From assembly GCA_905221605.1 (NCBI GenBank), contig CAJNDS010002313.1:979105-1043104 (forward strand): a stretch of DNA of 64,000 bases, in the 5' to 3' direction. Numbering within the stretch: the first letter of the stretch is position 1; every line of letters begins with the position of its first letter. This DNA comes from Symbiodinium natans (Eukaryota; Sar; Dinophyceae; Suessiales; Symbiodiniaceae). The translations under genes and the position numbers were made by a program. A model generated the notes under the pieces. That model was not told where the DNA came from. It searched no databases and was given only the letters and a program-made list of their open reading frames with translations. Of this stretch, positions 22,432 to 33,454 are shown piece by piece.

Positions 22432-22627
22432 GGCCGGACATGATAGTGAGGATCTCAATGAGATCCCGGAGTAGCTTGGGAATTTGAAGGGGTGCCCCTT
22501 TTGGTTTACCGATTCGTGGCAGCCCAGGAACCATGTTATAACTTGGCCACTGTATAACCCAGAAGGCCAAGAGGGGGCAAAAAGGCTACCACTCAGCTAC
22601 CACCGGATTTGCACGGGAACTTTAACC
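22432..22627 (-). CDS. helical exon pair interrupted by family J element
   Basis: The acceptor TTTTTCTCCATTTTTTCAG precedes 22627. The coding part 22607-22627 plus 22432-22481 reads KVPVQIPKLLRDLIEILTIM, then SG and donor GTAAGCC at 22431. The frame is continuous only when 125 bp (22482-22606) is removed. Leucine/isoleucine-rich helix; family unknown. Confidence 0.7.
22482..22606 (-). mobile_element. family J introner with non-canonical boundaries
   Basis: 125-bp insertion flanked by duplicated CAAAT (coding strand). The ends GGTAGCCTTTTTGCCC and GGTGCCCCTTTTGG are inverted. The length is not a multiple of 3. Within the 5-bp duplication no GT/GC/GA-AG alignment exists, unlike the GH16 copy. 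Confidence 0.65.
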
Positions 22628-22758
22628 CTGAAAAAATGGAGAAAAATCATCATGAACCCCAAACTTAAACCCTCAAACCCTAAACCCTAGCCCTACCAGC
22701 TGGAACCTTGAAACCTCGAAACTGACAAAAACCGAACCCTGGACACCTTTTTGTTCAG

Positions 22759-22884
22759 CTCAAGCCACTCTGGTCGCAAACGCTGCCGGAGTCCGGGATG
22801 TCGCGTCCAGGCCTCTTTGGCCCAAAAAAACCTCTGGGAGCATACACCCCAAACCCAAAACCTCTAGTCCTACTGATTGCTTAA
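22759..22884 (+). CDS. exon candidate after strong acceptor
   Basis: Acceptor CCTTTTTGTTCAG; open 41 codons to TAA: LKPLWSQTLPESGMSRPGLF and on. It may end earlier at a GC donor after SRP. Confidence 0.45.
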   Translation, partial: LKPLWSQTLPESGMSRPGLFGPKKPLGAYTPNPKPLVLLIA

Positions 22885-23871
22885 GAACCCCTGAAAGATG
22901 TATAAGATTCTTTCTTATTCGGGCAATATATTTTCTAAGGGTTCTTTTTAGGGTTTAGGGTTTCGGGTTCAAGGACACCAAATATATACCCTCACCTATA
23001 TGAAAAAAAAGGGACCTTATGTACACTCACCAATAGCAGTAGTATAAACCCTCCTTCACATCCTTCCAGAAAGTCAGCCCATGGGCTCAAACTCTTCAAC
23101 CCCCCAAACCCGAATACTCCTAAACGCCAAACACCCCTGCGGCCAAAATGCTGCACAGCTCATGGCGCAAGCGATCTAGGACTGTAAAAGGGTATATGAT
23201 TCACATGCCTTAATCGGAATTAACCCAGCGGTGCAAACCCAACAGCCAGCAAGACAAAGATGATCATGTTCCGTTCCGTTCCGGCGTTCCGTTCGAAGGG
23301 CTCAGCACTCCGGCCTCTGGAGATAGAAACCCTAAACCCTAAACCCTAAACCCCTAACCCCTAAACCCTAAACCCTAACCCCTAAACCCTTCGGCTGTGG
23401 GGAATTATAGCAGTCTAGGGTATATGGCCCCAATTTTGGGGGTTCACTTGGTCCTCGAAAGGGAGTAGTGATGTCTATGCAGTGCCTCGTCGCCGTCGCA
23501 CCAGCGCCTCACAGCTCATCAGTGCGGAGACCCGAAACCCTGCAAACCCTATACCTCACGGCTGCTACTAGTACTACTAGGACCCTTTTTGGGTAAAAAA
23601 AGAACTACAAGAGAGATATCAGGTAAAGCCTAAACCCGAAAATCCAAAAACAACAAAACCTTAAGCCCTAATCATAGGAAAAGCCTGAAGCCCTACAACC
23701 ACAAAACCCAAACACACTAAGCTACTGTACCCAAAGCCTAACCCCCGAAGCCCCAAACTCTTTATTTACGGGGTTCTCCCAGGCTTGTGTTTGTGTAACT
23801 ACCTAGACCCCACTCGTAGAGTTAGGGTTTAGGGCCGTTGTTTGGAGCAAACCCTAAACCCTAATACTGTC

Positions 23872-24000
23872 ACCACCAAGGCCTTTGCTGAAGCTCGTTT
23901 GCATGGGTCTGGGTAAGAGTGCGGCTTTCTAGGTCTACGTGGTACATCCAAGGCGAACCCTTTGGTTTCAACAGATGCTGAGCCGTGGCACGGGCACTCG
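23872..24000 (+). CDS. two exon candidates around a 61-bp intron
   Basis: The first exon reads LSPPRPLLKLVCMGL to donor GTAAGAGT; the acceptor GGTTTCAACAG then continues in phase as DAEPWHGHSK. Short and unnamed; the 5' end is not fixed. Confidence 0.45.
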
Positions 24001-24230
24001 AAACCCCCCCCCCCCAGGCTTGGGCGAAAGAGTTGAGGTCTGAAGACGCCCTACCTTCAATCCTCAGTGTTTCAGATGATCCCAGGAGCTAGCAAGAAAC
24101 CACCTAAAGGCGCCGATGCAGCACCTTTTTTGGGGTTCGTATACTATAACCCCCCATAAAGGAACTACAACAGAGCCTTCAGGTAGACTCAAAGAGCAAA
24201 TCTATACCCAATAGTTGTTGGGCACATATG

Positions 24231-24336
24231 GAGGTTTACGAAAATAAAGGGAACCCCAAAGTAGAACCCCCCAAATAGTAGGATTCCCTTAAACTACGGA
24301 CCCCGAGAAGGTACCCCCGAATATCGTAAACCCCCC
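24231..24336. mobile_element. family B element
   Basis: GAGGTTTACGAAAATAAAGG, AAATAGTAGGATTCCCTTAA and GAATATCGTAAACCCCCC. A near-complete inverted-end copy of about 106 bp. Confidence 0.7.
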
Positions 24337-24769
24337 TTATCCCCTTTGCAGAAGGATGTTCGGGGTCTGCCTTCGAGGTCTCTGGGATACTGCCCTAAAG
24401 CTAAACCTCAGGACCCCACAGCCAACTTAGGGTTTAGGGTTTAGGGTTTAGGGTTTAGGGTTTAGGGTTTAGGGTTTAGCGCTGTTGGAGGGGGGCCTCA
24501 ATATATGGGGCCGTATTAGGACGGGATCCCCAAAAAGGGGGCATCTGGGTGCGAGGCCCATTCCAGCGCTTGTCGTTGCCCCACGGATTTCGCAGGAACA
24601 GAAGGCGCTGGCCCTGTGGGTAGGGCTGTTGGAGCTTGAAGGCTTTGAGAACTCTAATCAAAAACCCTAAACCCTAAAACCCCAATCCTAAACACTAAAT
24701 AAACTATATGCTAGACACCCCAGGCCTCAGATCTCGGTGCTCGACATTCCTACTATGTACAGCCTACCG

Positions 24770-24885
24770 AGGGTCTTGGAGCCCAGTTATCATATTAAAA
24801 TCAGGGTTGGTTCTTTCACAAGGGAGCCATGAACCAAGTAAGGGAAAGGTACCACTGACCTACCACGGATTAGAGCAACGGAGAA
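24770..24885. mobile_element. family J element
   Basis: Matches the GH16 intron family: GGAGCCCAGTTATCATATTA, TTTCACAAGGGAGCCATGAA, then GGGAAAGGTACCACTGACCT. Ends are approximate. Confidence 0.5.
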
Positions 24886-25028
24886 CTTGACCGCATGTTT
24901 GTACTTCTTGTGAAAGGTACAGCCCCTAAACCCTAAACCCTAAACCCTAAACCCTAAACGCTAAACCCTAAACCCTAAACCCCAAGCTCAGAGGGTAGGG
25001 GGCGCGCCTCTGTCTCCACCACATGCAG

Positions 25029-25087
25029 CAGAGAGTAGGCGTGTGCTTCGACAAGACCGTCGTGGCGGATGTGTTCCTCCCCAAGAA
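25029..25087 (+). CDS. exon, unknown protein
   Basis: Acceptor CTCTGTCTCCACCACATGCAG; reads QRVGVCFDKTVVADVFLPK. Donor not clear before the CCCTAAA array. Confidence 0.55.
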
Positions 25088-26462
25088 CCCTAAACCCCAA
25101 ACCCTGAACTCCGTGAACTCTCCATGCTCTCTTGAGGTATAGTAGGAGAAAGTATTGCCTCTTCAGGGTCCCTTGTTATACAGATCCCTCCTCTGTAGCA
25201 CCGCAAGGTTCGCAGCCGAGGGTGCCGAGAACTAGGTTTTTGGTTGACGCCGCTGAGCCTTTTGAGCTCCAAGCCAGCTAGGAGTTTGGGCATGAAGGTA
25301 GGCAGCTCAACTGGGGGGGGGGATCTTGCTGGTAGTTGTTTGAACTCCTCTATGCTACATCGAAATGAACGCTTTGTCATGATGATGGAACTAAAGAGTC
25401 AGTTGTGGCTTTGCTTCGTGGCCTTCTGGGTCCTTGTTGAGGACCTTAAAGTTGACGCAATAAGGATACTATATGCTTTTCCCATGTAATGGTAACGTCT
25501 GCTGAGTCCTTAACAAACCGGAAGTTTGACTGTCCAAAGCCGTGCTGCAGGTTGATAAAAGGTGTCCTGGGACCCGAGAAGTCCAGTAGCCGCAGAACCC
25601 AATCGGATCTTCTTGCGAGGGAAGACTTCCCGGAACTCTAAACTGATAGCGGGAGGGCTCTAATTGCTATAGAACAGCGCGGAAACGAATAAAACCCTGC
25701 CCTGAACCTGGAACTGCAACTCCTAGACCCTAAGCCCGCAGCCCTAAATCCTCTCAACGATCATCCTGCCCGTGCTTTGCGCGCATGGAACACGCCACGA
25801 GGAAGCTCTTCCGATCGTAGCCGCGGACCTCCGAACACCCTAAACCCTAAACCCTAAACCCTAAACCCTAAACCCTAAACCCGAAACCCTAAACCCTAAA
25901 CCCTAAACACTGGTTCAAGGTCTTGGGATCCTACGTCAGCAAAATTTGGTGAAAATCGAAGAGGTCGTTTAGGGTTTAGGGGTTAGGGTTTAGGGCTGGG
26001 GACCCTTTCAGAAAAGGAATTGATTGGAAAAATACCGGTGAGCAGACGGTAGTTTGGAAGAAGCCCCCCAATGAACACACACACACATACCTCCTGCTCG
26101 AGTCAGAATCACACAAGTCCCACAGGGGGTTTCATGAGAAGACTTGTGAAATGTCAACAACACTACACCCTAAACCCTAAGCCCTAAGCCCTAAGCCCTA
26201 AGCCCTGAACCCTAAACCCCAAACCCTAAACCGTAAACCACCGTAACGAAGGCACGTACCTTGTGAGTCATCAAAGCCCTTGGATACTTTAAGGCACCTT
26301 CTTTAATCAGGTGGAATCCGAAGGGTCAGGGAACTCAGAACCCTAGGTAAAAGGTCGGGATAGCACATAAACTCCCACTTGCTAAGCTCCCTCAGCCGCC
26401 AAAAAAGTACCCCTCTATGGGTTTAGGGTTTAGGATTAGGTTGAGGTTTAGGGTTTAGGGTT

Positions 26463-26573
26463 GGGGGTTGGGTGTTTCCGACATTAGGGGTACCTTATTG
26501 GGGGTCCTTGTTATAAGGGAATCTTACTATTTGGGGGAGTGTAGATTACGGGCCCCTTATTTTCGGAAACCCC
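26463..26573. mobile_element. family B element
   Basis: GGGGGTTGGGTGTTTCCGAC, AAGGGAATCTTACTATTTGG and CCTTATTTTCGGAAACCCC. About 111 bp. Confidence 0.6.
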
Positions 26574-27334
26574 ATATACCCTAAACCGCTGAAGCTGAAC
26601 CTTCCTTGTGTCCAGGCCGGCTTCCTGGGAAGTACACAAACTGGGCAGCGCTTGGAGGTCCAGGAATATTCGGGGCTCAGGGTTTTTGGGGGATTTACAA
26701 GAGGGGATCATGGATTGAGGGTTTGCTAGCCCTAAGTCCTTCATATTTGCCTCCTCACTACAATCCTGGAACCCATGCCAAGACATTTTGCTCCCTGCAA
26801 TCCAAGCTGTACAAGCCCTGAGTACTACCAAGCCTTCACCCTCTACCCGCATCCCCAAACCCTAAACCCTACTAAGCCCTAGGCCCTAAACCCCAAACCC
26901 CAAACTCCAAACCCTAAACCCTAAACCCTGAACCCTAAACCCCAAACCCTAAACCCTAAACCGCAGGCTGGCCCCCACCTCATCCCACAAGCCCTCCTCA
27001 TCCCGTCGATCCTGCTGGCAGCGCCAGGATCAAAGGGGGTTTAGGATTTAGAGTTCAGGGTTTAGGGTTTAGGGTTTAGGGAATTTAGGGTTCCCAGGGA
27101 AAGCCCACTAATGCCCTTTTTTGACGCGCAGCTTAAGATGTTCCCCGCTTGCGAGGTGTTCAGCTGGCCTTGAGCCTTGAGAAAGAGGGGGCGAAGGATG
27201 TCCGAGGGGGATTTCGGGTTTAGGGTTAGGGTTTAGGGTTTAGGGTTTAGGGTTCAGGGTTCAGGGTTCAGGGTTTAGTGTTAGGGGTTTTGGGGTTTTA
27301 GGGTTTAGGGTTCCCAGCAGTCTACGCCCTACAC

Positions 27335-27672
27335 CCCTCTGCGGCCTCCAAACCGGGAGTCCAGACAAAGTGATCCTCGCCATCGGCGAGCTGCCTCAAA
27401 AGGGACCACAAGGAGGGGCCCCCCTAGTTATAATTAGAGTTATAAGGACTTAAATTGGGTTATAAGTCCCTTAAGTATAGTTAGTATAGTCAGTGGGGCC
27501 CTCCTTGTAATTCGTTAAGTGCCCACCGGGGTTTGGCTTTAGGGATACCAAGAAGTGAACATGGGGCTCGATCAGCTGTTTCAAGGCTCAGTTGGGCGAT
27601 GTCCTCTTGCGATCCTCTGATTCTTGTGGGGTCCCTATACATCCTGCTTTTTGCATGCTTTGCTTCACACAA
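27335..27672 (-). CDS. two exons of unknown protein
   Basis: The upstream exon ends at 27527 and reads back to about 27670 (for example IAQLSLETADRAPCSLLGIP, then KAKPR). The donor is GTGGGC and the acceptor CCCTTTTGAG|G at 27395. Exon 27335-27394 continues in phase as QLADGEDHFVWTPGLEAAEG with donor GTGTAG. The intron contains a family A element. No domain recognised; the upstream limit of the first exon is unknown. Confidence 0.6.
27407..27509. mobile_element. family A introner inside a spliced gene
   Basis: 103-bp copy with CACAAGGAGGGGCCCCCC at one end and GGGGCCCTCCTTGTA at the other. It lies within a 132-bp GT-AG intron (27395-27526) of the minus-strand gene at 27335-27672. Confidence 0.7.
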
Positions 27673-28140
27673 CCCAAAACCCCTTTACACACTAAAACCC
27701 TGAACAAACCCTAAACAAAAGCCTAAAAATCCTAAACGCCCGAAAAACCACCAAACAACGACAACCAAAGGGTAACCCCCCCCCACCCCGGCCAAAACCC
27801 CCCAAAACACTAAACGAATGCTGAAAGCCCTACAAAAAAACACTAAAAACCCAAAGCCCCGAACCTTACAACCTTAACCCTAAAGCCCTAAACCACTAAC
27901 CCCTAACCCCTAAACCCTAAACCCTAACCCTAAACCCCAAACCTAAGCCTTAAAGCCCTTCGTTGGGCTCCCGACATTTTCTTCCAGGCGCCGTCCACGC
28001 GGGCGGTCTGCACACACATTGGGGTCCGGGGGTGGCCCTAAACCCTACCTAAGTGTATTTAGGGTTTAGGGTTTAGGGTCTAGGATTTAGGGTTTAGGGT
28101 TTAGGGTTTCGGGCTTAGGGCTTTGGCCTTCGGGTTTAGG

Positions 28141-28288
28141 GTAGGTACATGGTCCCTTAGTATGGGCCCTTAAACGGGGGACCCCTTCTGCACCCCTAAT
28201 ATACCCTCTACACCCCAGGGCCCACACCTCAGAACCCTTTTAAAGAAGGTATGGGATCACATTATTCTTAAGGGACCATGTAGCTACC
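28141..28288. mobile_element. family D element
   Basis: Inverted ends GTAGGTACATGGTCCCTTAG and TTAAGGGACCATGTAGCTAC. About 148 bp. Related blocks at 478-520 and 3251-3300 (ACATGGTCCCTGAGTATGGC). Confidence 0.65.
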
Positions 28289-28412
28289 CTTAGACCGTGC
28301 CTACCTAAAGCTAAAGGCTCCTATGTAGTACCTTCTTTGGGGGTTAGCATACTCTAGCCCCGTAAATGTAAGACAAAAAAAGGAGCTACCATAGAGCCTT
28401 GAGGTAGTACTG

Positions 28413-29228
28413 TTGATGGACGAAATCCTGCATCACTTTTACTATGCATGTCATCCCTTCCAAACCCTGAATCTTAACATTGCTGTCCTTGCAATGCTTC
28501 GAAAGTGCATGTGTGTGAATGACCGAAATCCTGCATCACCCATATGCGCACGCAACATTGAAATTCGAGGGGCGCGGGGAGCTCGATTGCCAACCGTCGC
28601 ACACGTGTAACGTAGATGGTCATGCAAGATTTTGTCCATCCACAGTCTGGAAACTGGGGACTGGAAACTGGGGACAAGATTATTTACTGACTTGTGACTG
28701 CGTGGCTGCCTTGGCAAGCGCTGTTGCTGCAATGGCTTTTCGGAAGAATGTCGGAGATGTACTTTTCGCAGCAAGCCGAAGCTCTCCTCTTGCTCGGTTG
28801 TGGCCAAGCGCCAAAGAGCAGAAATGCCGCGTTTTTCAAGTTTCAAATTCGTTTCCGTAGTTTCAAATTAGTTTCAAAATAGTTTCAAAATCCAGTTGCA
28901 AAATCGCTGTTAAGGGGAAACTGCATTTTTCTACGCGCAATTCAAAAAATGAAGGAATCTCAGAGGTTCCTGGTTTTCAAAAAGCGCGGACAAAAACTGC
29001 AATTCCCCCTTAACAGCGATTTTGCAACTGGATTTTGAAACTAATTTGAAACTGATAGGAAACTAATTTGAAACTATGGAAACGAATTTGAAACTTGAAA
29101 AATACCATATTCCGGACTTTCTGCCCCCATGCTGGCCCCTCACATACGGCCCTCGCGCGCGGGAAGTTGACTTTGGTCAGCAGTGACTAGAGGCCAGAGT
29201 TTCCGAAAACTTGCCAGTTTCCAGACTG
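28413..29228. repeat. 816-bp tandem repeat, unit 1, with nested foldbacks
   Basis: The unit contains two nested inverted pairs. TTGATGGACGAAATCCTGCA near its start is inverted at about 28618-28640 (TGCAAGATTTTGTCCATCCA). AGTCTGGAAACTGG (about 28646) is inverted at the end as CCAGTTTCCAGACT. A third long hairpin pairs 28836-28925 with about 29005-29102 (AAATCGCTGTTAAGGGG with its inverse). Frames through it (131 codons minus, 113 plus) are shadows of the repeat rather than convincing genes. Confidence 0.9.
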
Positions 29229-30044
29229 TTGATGGACGAAATCCTGCATCACTTTTACTATGCATGTCATCCCTTCCAAACCCTGAATCTTAACATTGCT
29301 GTCCTTGCAATGCTTCGAAAGTGCATGTGTGTGAATGACCGAAATCCTGCATCACCCATATGAGCACGCAACATTGAAATTCGAGGGGCGCGGGGAGCTC
29401 GATTGCCAACCGTCGCACACGTGTAACGTAGATGGTCATGCAAGATTTTGTCCATCCACAGTCTGGAAACTGGGGACTGGAAACTGGGGACAAGATTATT
29501 TACTGACTTGTGACTGCGTGGCTGCCTTGGCAAGCGCTGTTGCTGCAATGGCTTTTCGGAAGAATGTCGGAGATGTACTTTTCGCAGCAAGCCGAAGCTC
29601 TCCTCTTGCTCGGTTGTGGCCAAGCGCCAAAGAGCAGAAATGCCGCGTTTTTCAAGTTTCAAATTCGTTTCAGTAGTTTCAAATTAGTTTCAAAATAGTT
29701 TCAAAATCCAGTTGCAAAATCGCTGTTAAGGGGAAACTGCATTTTTCTACGCGCAATTCAAAAAATGAAGGAATCTCAGAGGTTCCTGGTTTTCAAAAAG
29801 CGCGGACAAAAACTGCAATTCCCCCTTAACAGCGATTTTGCAACTGGATTTTGAAACTAATTTGAAACTGATAGGAAACTAATTTGAAACTATGGAAACG
29901 AATTTGAAACTTGAAAAATACCATATTCCGGACTTTCTGCCCCCATGCTGGCCCCTCACATACGGCCCTCGCGCGCGGGAAGTTGACTTTGGTCAGCAGT
30001 GACTAGAGGCCAGAGTTTCCGAAAACTTGCCAGTTTCCAGACTG
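29229..30044. repeat. 816-bp tandem repeat, unit 2
   Basis: Same sequence as unit 1 apart from a few substitutions (for example CATATGCGCACG to CATATGAGCACG, GTTTCCGTAG to GTTTCAGTAG), so the duplication is recent. The copies share ACTG at their joints. Confidence 0.9.
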
Positions 30045-30307
30045 TATGACCCTGTCTGCGGCTTTGGGATGAGGATAAACAAGAAGGAGCTGCCTGAGAA
30101 TTCTTGCCCCCCCCCCCTAACGCGCACGCGTACGCCTTTCTTTCAGGTACAGGCTGTAGACCCCAGCCCCGAAACCCTAAACCCGAAACTCGAAACCCTA
30201 AACCCTAAGCCCCTAAGCCCCTAAGCCCCTAAACCCTAAACCCTAAACCCTAAACCCTAAACCCTAAACCCTAAACCCTGGGTTCTAGGCCCGAGCTCCC
30301 TCTGCAG

Positions 30308-30398
30308 TTGGGGCTTCGTATCGAGTCTTCAGGGTGCCTGTGCCTGCCTTCGAAATGCTTCGTTTCGGGATGCTGAAGGAGAGCTCACGCAAGGAAGG
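30308..30398 (+). CDS. exon, unknown protein
   Basis: Acceptor GAGCTCCCTCTGCAG; reads GASYRVFRVPVPAFEMLRFG then MLKESSRKE; ends GG|GTTTAGGG at the array. Confidence 0.6.
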
Positions 30399-30850
30399 GT
30401 TTAGGGTTTAGGGTTTAGGGTTTAGGGTTTAGGGTTTAGGGTTTGGGGTTTAGGGTTTAGGGTTTAGGGGTTAGGGGTTAGGGTTTAGGGTTTAGGGCTT
30501 AGGGTTATGGTTTAGGGTTTAGGGTCTAGGGTCTAGGGTTCTTAAGATGAAAAGTGAAGAAGAAGCCTCAAGAAGCCTCAGTGGGCTCTAAAACACCGCT
30601 GAATATCCCTGATAGCCCTTTTTTTCCGAGGGGGTGCCTTTTGTGGGAGGCGCCTGGCCACGGAGGATTCCAACGCTTGGAAACCGAAGCACGAATCCCT
30701 GCACCAACAGAGTAGGAGACTTTGGCCTCTTTCTCTGTTACCCTTATACCCCTTTTGCCTTCATATGGCCCCTAGATACCCTGATAAGAACCCCGCACAA
30801 GACAGAAACCCCGCTTAGGGTTTAGGGTTTAGGGTTTAGGGACCACCAAC

Positions 30851-30934
30851 CAATGTAAAGCAGGAGCCCCTGGCCTCCCCCTCAGAGCGCGCCCAAACAA
30901 AGCTCTGCTTCTCGCCCGTGAAGGAACGGAAGGC
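30851..30934 (-). CDS. exon, unknown protein
   Basis: 28 codons, phase 0 to 0: AFRSFTGEKQSFVWARSEGE then ARGSCFTL; acceptor CTCAAG, donor GTTGGT. The opposite strand has a weaker alternative (RPNKALLLAREGTEGLEF) after a pyrimidine-rich acceptor. Confidence 0.55.
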
Positions 30935-31106
30935 CTTGAGTTCAGGGTTAAGGGTTAGGGTTTAGGGTTTAGGGTTTAGGGTTTAGGGTTTAGGGTTTAG
31001 GGTTTAGGGTTTAGGTTTTTAGGGTTTAGGGTTAAGAGTCTAGGGCTTAGGGCTCAGGGAGGGGAACACAGAAAGACAGCTTTGGGGTTGAGGGGTTGCC
31101 TGAGCT

Positions 31107-31211
31107 TACAAGGAAGGGCCACCTTACTATACTAACTAGATTTCAAGGGACTTCTAACCTAAGTCAGGATCCCTAGAACTCTACTTATAACTCGGGGGGC
31201 CCCTCCTTGTA
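31107..31211. mobile_element. family A element
   Basis: 105-bp copy, TACAAGGAAGGGCC at the left end and GGGGGCCCCTCCTTGTA at the right. It lies between telomere arrays; neighbouring exons were not resolved. Confidence 0.65.
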
Positions 31212-31615
31212 GAGCCTAAGACAGCATCCCGGGAAAATTTAGGCCTCTTAACAACAGCTCGTGGGTTCACAAGGGCTCACCAAAGCGCCACGACGCTATT
31301 CAACCCTAAACCCTAAACCCTAAACCCTAAACCCTAAACCCAGAACCAAAGCCTGATACTCAATGCCCTTTCAGATCTCAGCACCCAGACCCATCCTTCA
31401 GCGTAAGCCCTGCAGAGCATGTAGAACACTATAGAACCCCACTCCGAAGCCTGGGGAACTTCTGGGGTTGAGGGTCTAGGGTCTAGGGTTTAGGGTCTAG
31501 GTTTGGGAAGGGTTTAGGGTTTAGGGTTTCGGGTTTAGGGTTCAGGATTCAGGGTTTAGGGTTTAGGGTTTAGGGTTTAGGGTTTAGGGTTTAGGGAAGC
31601 CCGAGAGTTCGCGTA

Positions 31616-31705
31616 TCATGCCATGGGATTCCGGACAGAGCAGCAGTTTCCGCCGCTCAGCTCCGTGTAGGACCCCGTCATCTTGGCGAAGGCCTCTGAG
31701 CCACT
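31616..31705 (-). CDS. terminal exon, unknown protein
   Basis: 29 codons after AGCAG: SGSEAFAKMTGSYTELSGGN then CCSVRNPMA and TGA. Only this frame is convincing. Confidence 0.7.
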   Translation of the reverse strand, partial: SGSEAFAKMTGSYTELSGGNCCSVRNPMA

Positions 31706-32211
31706 CTGCTGGGTTTAGGGTTTAGGGTTTAGGGTTTAGGTTTTAGGGTTTAGGGTTTAGGGTTTAGGGTTTAGGTTTTAGGGTTTAGGGTGTAGGGTGT
31801 CGGGTGTAGGGTGTAGGGTGTAGGGCAGTGTAGGGTTTAATTAGGGTTTAGGGTTTAGCATTTGCTTATAAGGTTTCAGGTTTATATGTGAAGCGAATTC
31901 ACAAGACAAACTCGTCTCTAAATCCAAGCACCTGTTCAACAAGCTCTTTGAACACTGCCGCTGGGTAGGACCTGCTGGGTAGGAAACTCTAAGCGCGACA
32001 CAGCTAAGCCCTAAACCCCCAAAATGGCACACCCACTGAACAAACCTGAAGCTTGCGAGGAGTAACCACCTTAGTGCTCCTGCAAATGTTACCCCCCAGT
32101 ATTCCAGCCTGGTTGAGGACTAAGGAGAGAAGCGTTCAGGGGTTATTCAGGGCAGGGGAGAGTTAACCCTAAACCCTAAACCCGAAACCCTAAACCCAAA
32201 TGGGCCCAAAC

Positions 32212-32304
32212 CCTTCAAGGAACCGACGCTGGACTGTGATACTTCGCGCCTTCTCCAGCAGCAAGACCTGGAGAGTTTGGATCTGGGAGAACAACCAAGA
32301 TCGT
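32212..32304 (-). CDS. exon, unknown helical protein
   Basis: Acceptor AACTTTTCTTAG beside a family D element; reads RSWLFSQIQTLQVLLLEKAR then SITVQRRFLE; donor GTTTGG. Confidence 0.6.
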
Positions 32305-32312
32305 CTAAGAAA

Positions 32313-32424
32313 AGTTACATGGTCCCCCAAATCTGGTCCCTTACCTTCGCTCTTGGGTTGTATAGGGTATATAACGGGTAGAAGGGGTCCCATTTGAGGG
32401 CTCATACTAAGCGACCATGCAACT
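32313..32424. mobile_element. family D element next to an acceptor
   Basis: Inverted ends AGTTACATGGTCCC and GCGACCATGCAACT. On the minus strand it lies directly upstream of the acceptor CTTTTCTTAG of the exon at 32212-32304, so it probably belongs to that intron. Confidence 0.6.
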
Positions 32425-32534
32425 AAACCCTAAACCTAAACTCTAAATCCCGAACCCTAACCCCTAAGCCCCCAAACCCTGAGCCCTCGGTCAAGGTGTT
32501 CGGCGCTTAAGGCCTCGGCGCTTGCCCTCTCGGG

Positions 32535-32536
<2 letters not shown>

Positions 32537-32566
<30 letters not shown>
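32537..32566. repeat. poly-G run of about 30
   Basis: Long homopolymer next to CCCTAAA arrays. Comparable runs at 38877-38922 (with T/C breaks), 43876-43890, 46970-46986, 48827-48859 (C) and 63551-63571. Confidence 0.9.
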
Positions 32567-32803
32567 AGAATTCTTTGAGAGAGCTCAATAGAAGTATGAA
32601 CCCTAAACCCTAAACCGCAGGAGGCCGCCCCCGAACCCTAAACCCTAAACCCTAAACCCCAAACCCCAAACCCTAAACCCTAAACCTTAAACCCTAAACC
32701 TAAACCCTAAACGTAAACGCCGTCTGAAGTCCCAATGCAAATGCAAGGACAGGATCTCCCAAGGGCCCACTGTGCTCTCCTTCAAGCTACCCTGACCCCA
32801 CAG

Positions 32804-32839
32804 AAGCTGATGTTTCCGAATAACTCGGTTTGGGGTTTA
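32804..32839 (+). CDS. short exon
   Basis: Textbook acceptor: CTGAC branch then CCCCACAG. Reads KLMFPNNSVWGL; donor GTGTTTAG. Confidence 0.45.
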
Positions 32840-33166
32840 GTGTTTAGGGTTTAGGGTTCCTCAAGATTCCTTAAACTGAGCTCTGAGTGCATACTTCTCT
32901 AAGCTGCCTGGTTCCTTGTTTGAGGGTACCCGAGACGTATCGAGCTCGGCCTTATCACGGGAACCCCCTACGGATTCCTAATTTGGTTCCAAACCCTTCA
33001 ACACTCAGCCCTAAACCCTTCTAAGGGCCTGAGACCTCCCGAGGGCAGCATTCTAGAATGAAAAGCAACTACCCAGGAACACCGACAGCGCCAACTAAAA
33101 TCCTGGGTCTAGGGCTTGGGCTTGGATTTTCTCAAAGCTTCTTACGTTTAAGGGCTCATGGTTTAG

Positions 33167-33291
33167 GGCTCACAATCCGTGACGTCCATGAACACAAAGT
33201 GTACGAGCTGCTGACCCAGGCTTCGTTGCCATTCGGCCGGGCAAAAAGTGGCGTGCCCTCATCCTCGGCACCCCCGCCAAAGAGGCCCTAG
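33167..33291 (+). CDS. terminal exon, unknown protein
   Basis: Acceptor GTTTAG|G, telomere-like; reads LTIRDVHEHKVYELLTQASL, PFGRAKSGVPSSSAPPPKRP, then TAG. Confidence 0.55.
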
Positions 33292-33356
33292 GGGGCCTTT
33301 TGGGGGTTCGGGGTTTAGGGTCCAGGGTGTTAGGGCCCAGGGCTTACAGATTCGGG

Positions 33357-33454
33357 CTTACCTGGGACTATGTTTACCTACAGTTTAGTAGCAACTACCC
33401 CTTAAGTAAGTAGGTATAACCCACTAAAACTTCAGGTCAAGAGAGTCCCAGGTT
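33357..33454. mobile_element. family G element
   Basis: Inverted ends ACCTGGGACTATG and GAGAGTCCCAGGT. The interior CAACTACCCCTTAAGTAAGT is shared with a degraded copy at 19510-19600. Confidence 0.55.

Noticed and set aside
28451-29662. Duplicated 131-codon minus frames and 113-codon plus frames
   Set aside because: Both strands are open across a foldback repeat and the two copies are near-identical; repeat structure explains them better than genes.
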